Positions 32,705 to 45,169 of a stretch of DNA of 64,000 nt are shown here, in pieces; positions within the stretch are counted from its first letter, which is position 1, and the number at the start of each line of letters is the position of its first letter. Made by a program: the position numbers and the translations under genes. The DNA is taken from the NCBI GenBank assembly GCA_963682175.1, contig OY821774.1, forward strand, positions 42,856,201 to 42,920,200, written 5' to 3'. The DNA comes from Triglochin maritima (Eukaryota; Streptophyta; Magnoliopsida; Alismatales; Juncaginaceae). Below the pieces are notes generated by a model that saw nothing but the letters and a program-made list of their open reading frames with translations, ran no database searches and had not been told where the DNA came from.

Positions 32705-35593
32705 TTAGGCTGATGCCCCTTCAACCATTTCATGTTCAACACTAGGGGCAATTGGATAGTACTTGTAGTGCAATTCACCGACGTCGTCTCCAGATAGTTT
32801 CTTCCATCCATTAGGGCCAACATGGTAGACTGCAAAAAAACAATATCATTGTGCTTTAAGTGACAAAGAATCTAGCACCCATGCATGCTTTTGTCCATAA
32901 CATCAGAAAATGTGTGTAAATTGGTTTGTTTGTGAAAAAGAGATAAGCTAGACACCGAAATAGTAAACAATAAATGGTTTATATTTCAATCAGATATAGA
33001 TAACAAAATTCTAGACAGAATTACACTGTTTTGCAAGGTTTTTATTTATTGGCACACTGTTTTGCAAGTGGCAACCTTCATGTCGTTTAAACTGAAACGT
33101 TTTTGTCATACAAGACTATTCACTTTTCGGGTTCAATGTCTAATGATCAAATAGTGATGCTACAAGTCTATTACCCTTTAAATTGTATAAAATAATAGCT
33201 TCACAAGAAAATGCTACATATATTTAAAGCATTTCATATAAAATTATTAATACCATGTTAAATAAAGGATTTTTTTATCAGTCATGTTAAATAAAGGATT
33301 TAGTGTCATATCAGAATGTAGTTAGTTACACAGGAACCGTATCACCTATCATTAGAATTTTAAAAATAAATTAGACCTATGAGCTTGTCCATTCCAAAAA
33401 CAACTACACGGTAGTTGTGGTGTTGATGTTTAGGATGATAGCAACTGATGAACAAATTTTAGATTCTAATGGATCCACATACATTATAATAAATTAATAA
33501 CAACATGTTTGATGAGCTAAGCTTTCTAGAAATTACAGACAGGTTTTCAACTTAATATTTTTTAGTAGAAAAATAGCATACCACTAACAACTCCACCACT
33601 GGCTCCGTCACGGAATGTTGCATGATAGATGGCCCGACGAGCAAGTTCAGCAGCTTCCTCAATTGACATGTCATAACGGAACCTAATTCCTCAGAAGTTT
33701 CACTTTCTAGATTAGCATAAGCACTATGAATTCAAATAATATACATATGATGAAAGATTACCCATTATCCAGTACACCATAGGCATATGGTGAACCAGAA
33801 CCAACAGAAAAGCGTGTGCCCTTCAGCCTCCCTCCTTCACTGTCAACATAATAAAGGCCAGGACCCTGGAAGTGGACATGCACAGGGGCAACAATCAATA
33901 GCTTGAATTCAAAAAACAATCTCACGCTATAATAGTACATACATACCGTCTCGTCCCAACCAGCAATCATGGTTCCTATTGATAGACCCATACCCCGATA
34001 AGAGAACAGAATGTTTGCCAAAAGCTTTGAAGCACCTGTTACTGAAATCCTTCGCTTGTTTGCTAGCTCATGAAGACGACACTAGGGTTTTTGAACATGC
34101 GTTATGATGATGGGCTGGTTGAGAATGAATGTACAATCTAAACAAGATGATGGATAGGTACCTTAACACCCAAATTTCTGTGCCAAAATTGGCAATCAGC
34201 AGCACCACCAGCCATGGTGCCAAGCATGTATGGATTAATTTCGATGATTTTCTTCACGGATTGAGAAGCTGATGAGATGAAAGGAAACATTTTTTACTTA
34301 GCTATGAGATGTTAGTGCATAACTAAGTCAAAATATTGCACATAATGATATCAAATGCTATAAGCATGGGATCATAGAGAGCACAAAAATAATAGGCAGA
34401 GTGGCAGACACAAAATAGTGAAATATACCAATATTTCACTTCTCAAAGGCTTGCCTTCCCAATTCATTGTCCATGAAGATACGATTATCCAAATCTAAAA
34501 TGAGAATTTCCATGGCAACATAACAAATAGACAAATAACAAATAGATCGATTGACATTCCTTTTCCGTTTACATCAAATATATGTTCAAAATTTTATGCT
34601 CTAGATACATGACACATATCTCGTTTTTTTCTGAAGCCAAGTGATAAAGCAGTGAACATCATAACATCATTTTTTTTTTCCATTTCAAAGTTTTAAGGCC
34701 ATAATTTATCAAATAATTCTACTTAAAATATTTAGTTGCAACTTCATGTAAAAGGGTCATCTAGCTTATACCTCATGCCTCCCTCTTAAATAGGCAAGCC
34801 AATCAGCACATAATGCTGATAAAACCCAGTGCAGCTGTAAATGTTATAATAGTTTATAGGTCAAACATTAAACACACCCTGAACAAAAGGATGAATCAAT
34901 ATGTTTTTCTATCAGAGACAAAAAATCAAGATATTGCCTGCACCAATGTAGCTCTGTTCCACGAGCCAACCTTAACAATCCTTATGTAATCTATTTACTG
35001 ATCCATGTATTCGGACCAGGAGTCAAAGCTCCACACCCACACTACAGCGTATCAATGTTTTGTTCACTTGGGAGGTGGATGAGAAATGAAAATCATGTAT
35101 GAAAAATTAAATATGCCACTTTCCTTCCCTTCCCTTCCCTACAATGAGACTTCCTCAAAAAGATAATCCACAGGTAGAATAAACTCAACTAGCAATTAGC
35201 GATTAGCAACTACAACCACAAATGGGTAAAAGCAGGAAGCAACATTTCATGGAGGGAAAAAAACATACAGATATATCCTCCCATGCTGGCCCGAGAATCC
35301 GCAGCAACAATAACACCTTCTTTGAAGATGAAAGCAAGTGTGGTAGTCCCCTTCGCCGGTTTCACCATCTGAACGGACTGCTTCTGGAAGTCATCAAACT
35401 GGAGAAGCAAACACAAACCCTGGTTAGATCATTCCAACAACAAAACAAAAGATACGAGCAAACGAATATCGTCACTCACATCGGTAGTGTTCGGGAGCTC
35501 GAACGAGGGCGCTGCAAACAGATTCTCACAGACATCTCCGATTCCTCCGGCAAGAGGAGCGAACGAATCGAGACCACTCGTGTCAAGCTTCAT
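32705..35593 (-). CDS. PBE: 20S proteasome subunit beta type-5
   Basis: Seven minus-strand exons with GT-AG borders: 35593-35480, 35398-35269, 34268-34162, 34081-33947, 33865-33762, 33682-33582 and 32829-32705. They total 816 nt, or 271 residues, close to the usual plant length. The propeptide starts [17 protein letters not shown] and is cleaved before Thr56 in [11 protein letters not shown], the catalytic Thr1. Asp72 (Asp17 of the mature chain) and Lys88 (Lys33) complete the active site. Met100 and Ala104 (Met45 and Ala49) give the beta5 S1 pocket, so chymotrypsin-like cleavage is expected. It acts in the 20S core of the 26S proteasome in cytosol and nucleus. A 5' untranslated intron is likely (acceptor TTTCAG near 35602, donor near 35897). 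It lies head to head with HYPK. Confidence 0.96.
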
Positions 35594-36267
35594 TGTCAAT
35601 ACCTGAAATTAACCGCTTTGTCAGTTAAGAGAACAAACAAAGAGACTTCGTTTGTCCAAAAAACCCTAAAATTTGGCTTCCAAATTTCGAACTTTTTGTG
35701 GATCGGAAACCAAATTTCGGTTCCAAACCACGAAAAGACGGGGGAAGAGCGAAAATCGTTTTTTTTCTTCCGAACCCTAAAAACAACGAGTTTGAAATTT
35801 GTGACGGAAGACGAGACCAACCGATCCCAAATCGCGAAGGGGAAGTGGAAAGATTGGAACTTTGGATGGATTCGAGAGCAAAACCCTAGAAACGAACCTT
35901 GTTTTGGGGGTGTCGGAGAGGGATCGGAGTTTTTTTGGGGTTTTCAGGAAGAAAAAAGGCTTTTGTGCTTGGGAAGGACGACACCCGAATCGGATCTTAT
36001 GATCCGATTGGGTTTTTGTTGATACCCGAATCGGTGATGCTTTGATATCCGATTAGGATTTGGTATGTCAATAAACATTTTCATGGATGGAATTGGAATG
36101 GTACGTACCCAAACGAGAACTTATGGGTCGGGTTCGATGTTGGTAGGATCCGATAAGGCCGACCCGAATAATAGTTAATCGGACCCTAAGCCCTAACACC
36201 CACCACCCTTCCTTCCCCGTTGGGAACCAACCAAAGAAGACGAGTTACTCCTAAACCTAAGGCGAGG
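35594..36267. promoter_or_regulatory. Shared divergent promoter region of PBE (-) and HYPK (+)
   Basis: Only 674 bp separate the two start codons, and part of that is probably PBE 5' untranslated exon and intron. Several AACCCTA/TAGGGTT words (near 35661, 35777, 35886 and 36183) resemble telo-box elements of plant housekeeping promoters. A hairpin with arms AATCGGATC and GATCCGATT sits near 35991-36012. No clear TATA box was identified for either gene. Confidence 0.55.
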
Positions 36268-38838
36268 ATGGTGGAGAAGATGGAGATGGGAGAAGAGAGG
36301 GCGGCGGACTCGAAGGACCTGCAGAAGCAGAGCAAGGCCTTCGACAAGCTCACCGACCGGGTCGAGGAGAGCGACGAGCTCGACTCCTCCCGAACCCTCG
36401 AGGTCACTCACTCACTCACTCACCTTGTCGTCTTTCCGATTTATTATTCGGTTTTGATTGATTCTTCTCCCTTTTTGTTCCCACAGGCCATCGCTTCGCT
36501 CGCGTCCTCCGCCGAAGCCGAGAAGAACGCCATCAGATTGAGGTTCGGAGTTGGGATCCTCCTTTTCCTTTTCGTTTTGTCTTGTTTCTGTTTAATGGCC
36601 TCAACTCAAGTCCTGCTGAAGTTCTGTTTGGAATAAAAGCGTTTTGATAATTGGATTAGTGTGTGATTGGTTTGCAGTCTCGAAGTGGGGGAATTGCCTT
36701 TCGTAGTAACTTTCATTCATTGGTTTGCAGGAAAACTTAAAATAATTATGAAAACTAAGTTCTGTGAGTTCCAGATCCTTCTAAAATTGCACTTAGGATG
36801 ACTTTCCCCCACTTTCACTGAAATTTCTTAGGAAGCCGAGTTTTGAATTTTCCACCAATTTCTGCAAACCAATCACACCCTTGTAGTCATTTCCTTATGA
36901 GGTTAACTAGAAACACTATGAGTATGTATACAAATGGCGTAAATTGTCTCTATTTGGTAAAGCTATCAATTGGCAATCTTACATGCTACTCGTTGTCCTT
37001 TCAGCTTTAACCCTTTTTTTAGTAGAACACACATACAACCAATTATTTGTTCCATTTCTTTTTTCACTACCAAAAAAATGTCATTGGGAATTAGTCGCCT
37101 AAATGGAGTAGAACATTGATAAAACCCTAGAGGAAGCAAAGAAATCAACTTCACTCAAAACTAAACCAAGGAAACACCTTCGTAGTAAGCGCAAACGAGA
37201 ACCCCGGGACAAACCCTATAAATCCGAACAAACCACACCTCGCAACCAACACGATCGGATTCGAACGCGGAAACGTCGAGACAGGAAATCGAAAACAGCG
37301 GACAAAGGTATCAAATGTGATTCACATTTGACATCTAAAAACTTAGAATGCACACTATGTTTGCTAATTTGTAAAAAATGAATATCGTCACTAAGGTTAT
37401 TATAAGTTTGGGAACTCACTCTGAGATATTACATTTTTGAAAGTTTGATTATCAAAATGTGATTCCAAATGGGCCCTGAAACTTTCTAATTCACTAAAAT
37501 GTGGAGGACTTGAATGAACTCCTCTCTAGACAAGTTTAACTTATTTGAATAGAGGTTTTAAGGTCTTGAGCTGGTCTTAAGCTGAAGTTTTTACTTTAAG
37601 GTTGTAGTTTGTTCAAGGTCTCTGCTTTCGTTGGATTTATCTTGTTAATGTATTGGCTTATATGTAGGGGAGCACAAAAAACTGTTTAAATTTGAATGAT
37701 TGGGTGCTAGCGCCTGTTGAAAATGTATGAATATGTCAAATAAGTTTTCTTATATATATAACTAATCAGATGGAACAATGCAACCGTCAATAGCACCTCT
37801 TGAACTGAAGTATGCTACTGCCTTGCTGCTGGTTATAATTGTTATTAATTTGCACTGCTGTGTCGGTGGTGTTTGAGGTTTGCGCTTCACTCAAGAGTGT
37901 CTTGTAGTCTTTGGAGTGACCCACATGGTTCGTCCTTTGCATGTTGTTTGTGTAACTTGGTATCATGTTAAGTTACTGGTGTTTATTCCTACAAGGGTCA
38001 TAAATGATCTAAACTTTGCCTGACCAACATAAGATAGTTGTTTCAATGCTTTGCATGACTTACAATTGCTGTCATCTCTTTTCTGCTGCATCTTTTTCTA
38101 CTTCACTATTTTTTGTGATTAGATTTAATTCTCCACATGTTGAATTGAACTATAAGTACTGAAAACTTACTCTGCAATAATCATATTTTCAGTGCAAGCA
38201 TTGTTAATATAGGAATGTCTTGCCAGATGCTTCTGAAACAAGAATCAGGAGATTATCTCCTTTAATGGCTCTCCTACTATTATGTATATAGTTGAGCATA
38301 TTGGATGGCATTTGAAGGCTGAATTCTAAGTCAAAAAAACAAGCGAGGGCTCCTTTTGAATACTTTTTCCTGTAGCAAGAAAGCAAAACATTTTCCATAT
38401 TCGAGTCAAGTTAGTAACTCATAATCCTCCATTTTAAGACTTTAAAGTCCCTTTGAGGATTAGCTTTCTTAGAATCAATGTGGATTTATTTTTCCTTAAA
38501 AATGCTGAATGGAGTCTTCCTGATGCTGAGGTTAAGAATTGATCTAACTTCTTCCAGCTGATGATGGTCATATTTCTCTACTATTACACAGGGAGAAGGA
38601 ACTGGCTGCTGTAAAGATCAACCCTGCTGATGTTGACATCATAGCAAATGAGCTTGAGGTGAGTTTTTTTCCTCATTATATAAGCATGAAATCTTAGTTA
38701 CTCGGCTTAAGTTGCATCATTTGCTAACTTATGCAATTTATGTATCAAAATGGTCAGCTTGACAAGAAAGTTGCTGAAAGGACATTGCGTGAACATAAAG
38801 GTGATGCTGTAGCCGCCGTACGCCACTTGCTTAGCTAG
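36268..38838 (+). CDS. HYPK: HYPK-like NatA-associated protein with UBA-like C-terminus
   Basis: Four GT-AG exons: 36268-36402, 36487-36542, 38592-38658 and 38758-38838. They make 339 nt, or 112 residues. The chosen ATG begins MVEKMEMGEERAADSKDLQK; a later Met (MGEERAADS) is possible. The N-terminal half is charged and helical (KQSKAFDKLTDRVEESDELD). The C-terminal half, VKINPADVDIIANELELDKK...ERTLREHKGDAVAAVRHLLS, is the NAC/UBA-like three-helix domain of huntingtin-interacting protein K. In animals, fungi and plants this protein binds the NatA N-terminal acetyltransferase at the ribosome and affects N-terminal acetylation and protein stability. Exon 1 is GC-rich relative to its introns. Intron 2 is about 2 kb. 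Confidence 0.92.
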
Positions 38839-41800
38839 GTGTGTCTCATGAGTCATGCTTCTCAATTTTAAGCACAATAGAAAGCAAACTGCTGGAGCAA
38901 ACTTCCATTAGACATTTTGATTTCCCAGTAGAACAATGTTTTTTTTTTCGTTTACCCCAAGAACTCCATAATTGGTGATCACTTGTTTGGCCATTTCTCG
39001 GAAATTTTGTAGCTTTGATTTTGCTCAATGATCTCCGCTTTACTCCTGTAGCATCTTAACTGTATCCTTACTGAAAACTAAATATTCTTATATCACCATT
39101 AGTGCATTACCCTGAACATTGCATGAATTCCATACTCTCTTTTTCTTTGACCTGCAAGTTTGCAACTTGTCTTCCTGTTTGGCTGTTCCCACTAGCAATA
39201 TCTGCTTGCTATCTGTTGAAAATACTAGTGTATTGATTATGATGTGGGCCCCCTAATCCGACCAGTTTCTACTTAATCTAGGTCTGATGTAAGAGCATCT
39301 GGTTAAGGGTCACTAACCACTATTCCAGGATGTGGATTGCCACTGTCTATGACCCCAGGCATCTTTGACTAGCTCTGGCTATAATCATAGTCTCATATGC
39401 TCCATATCTTTGTTTTTTTTGTGAGGTAATATTATATTTTATTATGGTTTATCTCTTGATTATTTATCACTTTTATTAGGTGTTTCTGACAAAAAATTGA
39501 AACCTTGATAACTAGTCAGATAACTGATCTAAGGCTAGTATGCTGTGTCATTGGACCGATCGATGTTCTATCGACTAACTTGAAATCCTTGTTGGGTATG
39601 CTTTTGTATCGTGCTGGTTCATCTTGTTGGTAGGATTTCCTGATCCTCTTCACCAACCAATTACCTAGTTACAATTTAGTAAGAATTATTGTCGACAATG
39701 AGTTCCCGGTTGGCCTCCGAAGTGCCATGTTTAGGAGTGGATTGGTTGGTTTACATTTTTAGATGGTACGAACCGAGAGAAGATGTAGGGATGGTGAAAC
39801 AAGAGGGTGGAGGGAGGGGGTGTTAAGTTTGCCAGACCTTCCCCAACTGTTGAAGTCTTGAAGAGTAGTCTGTTGGTGAAGGTTTTAGGTCTAACCGTCT
39901 CAGATCTGTTGAGACTAAGTAAAAGTATTTTGCTAAGATGTTTCACAAAGTACAAAAAGACGTGGTTTTTTCTATAAAAGTGTAATTGGTTTGTAAGATA
40001 ACTCTATAGAAACGAGGAATCAAACTTCCAAATGTCTTTGGAGTGATTACAGGGAGACCAAAAGATCTTAAAATAAAAGTTCCCTGATTTAAAAGAAAAT
40101 CTCCATTTTCACTTCAAATTGAAGTTCTTAATTTCAGAAACTTTCCAAATTAATCACATCTTACAAGAAATATCTTAGATATGTTTTTCAGTCCCTAATT
40201 ATTTGTTGAGAATTGATGTGTGTTCTATGACATTACTTGAGCTCATCTAAATATTATTTCATTGTTTTCAACATTACATTTTCAAAAAGCGATATCTCAA
40301 CAATCCAAACCATATTATTTATAAAGAAGTTGCACGTAATCTCTTCCCCCATGGTAATTTTTTTATTATCATGTCCACGTATTCGGCAACAAGCACAATT
40401 TGGACTCGTATTGGGCCTATTGGCCATTAAAAATCACATAATATTAATATACATTTGTATAGAACTTTTGTCTTTGATCTGTCTCGACTTTACTTGTTCA
40501 ATTAAAACATCAACTGTCTCGTGAGATCAGTGTCTGATTTTAAATTGCCCACGAAGCTTATCACAAGTTAAGACAAATTTTGAAGCTTCCAATTGATCAC
40601 ATATTCACATGTCCACCAGGTCCAGAATAGAAGATCATAACGTTTTGATGTGAACGTCTAATTGGAATTTCATACAATTTAACAACTACTTAATTAGCAC
40701 CTCTGGTTTCTATTGTATCTCCAATTATTGTTATTTTTCTCGTTTCCCTTTCAAGTTTCAAATATGTCTTTCTACCTCTCTTTTTTAAAGTTAAGAATTT
40801 CCAACGTCTAATTATTTCTCTATGTAAATGACTACAAACTTCATTGACCAACTCCATCACTAATTAACAGAAGAAGACGAACCTAAGTATAAACTTGAGG
40901 AAACGGCCATATCCATGGGTAATTAGACTAGGTATATTAGGAAGTCAAACATGAATTGAAGGAGTTACATTTACCTGTCCTTCGACTTATCGAGCAATTA
41001 AGGTCGTGTTTGGATGTCCTAAAAACTATCCATTTTCCAGCTTAAAGAAAAAATGTAACATAAGTAAAAAAATGGTTCATTGTCTTCCACTCTTTTTTTT
41101 TTTACTTTCATGAGAAAAATTTGTTTCATCATTCTCAAATCATATTCCAAATAGAAAAGTCTTGTAAATATTGATTCCAACATGGGCAATTGCCAAAAAT
41201 ATATCACAAGGAAAAAACTAGGAAAACTCTTTTTTTTTTTTTGAGTTTTTTGAACTTTTGGGAGAAATTACTCATTTGTTTAGAGCCCATGTATATTCTC
41301 AAAAGTTTTAAATAAAACACCTGAAAATTAGAGGAACATAAGCATCCACAATCCTTCCAACATTCCTCCCTACACGCCCTACTACACCAGAAAGACATTT
41401 TGCAAGAACACCCTTCTAGAGCACTAAAACTAGACCCTACATGTGATCCACCACACCCACTTAAAGTCTCTAAAACAATGGGAAAAGCTGCTGAGAAGCA
41501 ACAAATTAAACCTTGGGATGAGTGTTTGTGGAGTGAAAAGGAGAAAGAAGGAAGCAGGCAGGCAGGCAGGGGCAAAGGAGCCACTGCCACCCCAACACTG
41601 ACCAACCTTCATGTCTAAGTTGCAATTGCAACCACCATGTTGGTCAATAAATGAGTGCTATTCAAAGAGATGTGAAAGCCAAGGTAGGGTTTGGGTTTGG
41701 TTTTGCCTCTTTGGTGGGGATAGAATGGATTGATTGGTAGCTTCCCAAAACCATCCACCACCTCACCTTATTACTATTCTATGTTTGTTCACTCCAACAC

Positions 41801-44800
41801 CCAATTATTAACCACTGCATCTACTTGCAGATCTTTTTTATTTCACCTGCTGAAAATAGCCTAGATACTATTTGGGCTCTAGAATTGTCCAAGATTTATG
41901 TTCGGCTTTTATGTGTATCACTTCATATCCTAAGATCATTCCTTATCATGACCTGGACGATCTGATCATCAGTTCTTTTCTTTTTCAAAATCAGCTTTCT
42001 CTCTCTTTCACGTCAGCTTTCTCTTTCCTCAACCCACTTTCTTTTCTGTCATACGCTATTCACCTCTTAACAACAACCCACAACAACCTATCTCTCTCAT
42101 CCACATCATTTCGGGGTCCATTTTGATAAAAAATTAAAAAAATTTAAAAAAAACTCAAACAAAAAATTCAAAAATTCAAAACAAAATCAAAACCAAAAAA
42201 ATCAAAAATTAATAGAAAAAAATGGACGACCGGGTCGACGACCCGATCATCCACAACCTGGGAATCTCCCCCGTTAAGGGGGAGACAACCTGGGCATCCC
42301 AGGTCGTGAGGTTGTCGACCTGGGATGACCGGCACATTTCATCCCGTCAAGAGATGCTCTAAGGTATCCGATTATATGTATTACATTAAAAATGAAAACA
42401 TATCTTTCCTCTCGTGTTATTGGGAGTGTCTTATATTATTGTATATCCGATCCGATGATATGCCTTTGCATATTTGAGGATATAAATGATTGTTGTTAAT
42501 TGTCATGTTTTCGGTTGACAAGGTCATTACTTGCAATAAGAAATAACATAACACTTCTGAATGTGTCAAAATGTGCACATTCTTCTTGGGAATTTGGAAT
42601 GAATGCTGAAATTTGAGTTGACATAGGATAAAAAGAGAGAAGATTTGAATGTTGAGATTTGAAGTTGCTAGTTAGGTAGGATTATTTGTTGTTTTCTCGG
42701 ATAGTTTTTTTTTTACAATAAAAAGTATTTATTATATATTGACACAAGGTATTGTGTATTTGTTTAACTATTTGTGTACCTTCGTGATTCATAATCCAAT
42801 AAATTGTCAAAGGTTCTATTCAACATTTCAACCAAATAATTTTGATGGAGAAATTCATAATGACACATGAGACCACTTAGCTGAGTGAGACTTTTAACCA
42901 ACTATATAAGCTATATTGCTATTCCAGCACATGTAAGTTTCATTCAACTCCCATTTTTTAAGATATTCAAAAATAAACTTGCAAGTTATCCTACACAATC
43001 GAGAAAAGTAACCACTTTAAATTCTTTAACCCAAATTGGCGGTTCAACGCAACCATCACCGAGAGCTGAATTTAAGACGAACAAGTTTAAGCATTCTAAC
43101 GACGGATGAATTTACTATACATCATATCTTTTATTTCATGATTCTTAAGTTGAATATAAGGCACTTTGATAATTATTTAAAGTTACGTAAGAATCAATTT
43201 TTAACAATATAACACCAAGTTTTGTTTTGAAGTACTCAACATCTTACACGTCGAGTTCTCCATATTTAACTGATCTGAGTCTTTAAGGTATAGGCAAAGA
43301 AAGTTTGAATAATCACATAATTCATTTTTAGTTTCTCTCTTTTTTGTGGTTGTACTTTGCTTTCTTCTCCAATTATTCTTTTTCACGGACTTATTTGGAT
43401 GAGATATAGTTGGCAAACCCCAGCTAGAAAATCAATTAGGGCAATATCATGCTAGCTAGCTTGTTCACCATTTAGTCAAGGGAAATTATGACCAAGAAAG
43501 CCCTGATATTTAATAACTACAACAAGCCAATATTCATTGTTCCCATCCACTTACGTCCAATGTATGTTACATTCACCACTTTGTGAACAGTTTCATACGT
43601 TCAAGCAAACATGTTCACATTTGTTTACATTTAAGTATTTGAATTTTGATAAGATAAATTACCTACTCTCTAATGGAGATCAGGAGATGGTGGCTGTAAT
43701 TTTCTAACTTGCATTGAGACTTGGGACTTTATTCCTTTTTCTTTTCTTTTCTTTTTTTGTTTCTGGCCGTATGTGCTCATAAAAGTTTCCAAAAGAATGC
43801 AGTAAGTTATTCGTAATGGACATCAAGCCCTTTGGAAGAATACAACTAATTAAATAAGTAATATACTAAAGCCACAATAGGTTCATGTTCCCATGCATGC
43901 ACCATTTAAACAAGAGGAACAAAGCCACAAGCAACTTTCCATTTCAAACCCCTCCTAATTAAATGTAAAAAAAATTAATTTTGAATTGAAACCCTAACTA
44001 AGAGAGGAGGAATCCGTGATTCATCCTTGGAAGAAGAGCACCATGTTTAGTGGGGGGGAAGATGTAGATTGGTTGGCACCACAACCACAACTACAACTAG
44101 TCTATAGGCATCCATCCATTCATCAAACCCATCCACCCATGTTTTGAACAAGAGTAGTAACATCTATTCCAACCACTGGTGCTGTGTTTTGATTCTGAAA
44201 GTGTCACTCACCTTTCTTGGAATTGTAAAATAGTAAGGTAAAATAAAGTATAATATAATTTATAGATCAGCAAAGCATGACAGACTAGTCCAGGACTCCA
44301 GAAGAGTTGATTTTTTCAGAGAGCTGTCTATTTCTTTGGAGCCTAGTGGTTGTAGTGGTAGAGGGTGTGTTTCAAATTGGAGGTAGATTTGTGTTTGGTT
44401 ACTTCTTCAAATTGCACAACGGGTAATGTTTCTACTTTTCAAATTCTTAGGGTACAAATTTTTAATCGCATTTGTTGTTTTTTTAAATTTTTTTATACCA
44501 AATTTCATATTTTGTTTTTACCTGAGAATGGTTGTAAATCAATTACTAATTTTTTTTAACTTCGTAGTCTCAATCTCTGAACATTATCCACTTTTCTTCT
44601 CTAAACGGGTAAAGTTCCTCGCATTTGAGTTTTATCATATTTCAAATGATCCCAACGCATAACCTATCAACACATACCACCAAACAAAACGTCGAAAAGA
44701 AGAGAGTCATTAGTACCGAAGAAGTTGAAAGAAATTTAGAACTTATTTCATGACTTCCCATCATCTTTATTTCTAAGTCTTAAAAACTCTTCTAAAACTT

Positions 44801-45110
44801 GACTTCCAGATATTTTAAGGTTTTCTTCAGTATCAATCACTCAAAAATCTTTTCAAAAGTCAAGTCGCTTACTTCTAAGTCGTTCTCTAATATACCGAGA
44901 ACATCTATTTTCGGCAATAAGAAAAGTAAAGAAAAAAAGATTAAAATAAAAAAATAAAAAAATGTGGGTGAGGTGTGGAAGTAAGCAATCAACAAGGTGG
45001 TCACTCATGACCCATTAGTTTGAATGAAATTGTTTTAGGGGGGTCACAATTAGTGTTGTTGTTGGATTTAACCCCTTTTTTTTTCTTTTCCTTCCAAACA
45101 TAAAGCCAAC
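38839..45110. other. Gene-poor interval of about 6.3 kb
   Basis: No frame here shows conserved protein features. The 72-residue frame at 41400-41618 (KQQIKPWDECLWSEKEKE) is the only one with coding-like composition, but I recognise nothing in it. A (GGCA)n-like tract lies at about 41553-41572. A GC-rich palindromic cluster at 42225-42345 follows a poly-A-like tract and may belong to a small transposon. Confidence 0.5.
42225..42345. repeat. Cluster of GC-rich palindromes
   Basis: Contains ACCGGGTCGACGACCCG, TCCCCCGTTAAGGGGGA and two opposed CCTGGGATG/CATCCCAGG words, each self-complementary, in an otherwise AT-rich region. The end TCAAGAGATGCTCTAA resembles ends of some plant MITEs, but I found no matching left terminus. 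Confidence 0.55.
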
Positions 45111-45140
45111 AACAAACCAAATATCACACATTTCCCAGCC

Positions 45141-45168
45141 TTTCCTTCCTTCCTTCCTTCCTTCCTTT
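45141..45168. repeat. (TTCC)n microsatellite
   Basis: Six consecutive TTCC units in the probable promoter or leader of the RING-H2 gene, followed by CT-rich sequence. Confidence 0.85.
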
Positions 45169-45169
45169 A

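Noticed and set aside
35222..36022. 266-residue plus-strand frame
   Set aside because: Antisense to the first two coding exons and leader of PBE; no domain, while the minus strand gives a full proteasome subunit.
41400..41618. 72-residue plus-strand frame with KQQIKPWDECLWSEKEKE
   Set aside because: Hydrophilic and coding-like in part, but no similarity recognised, no splice or promoter context, and a GGCA repeat inside. Left unannotated as a gene.
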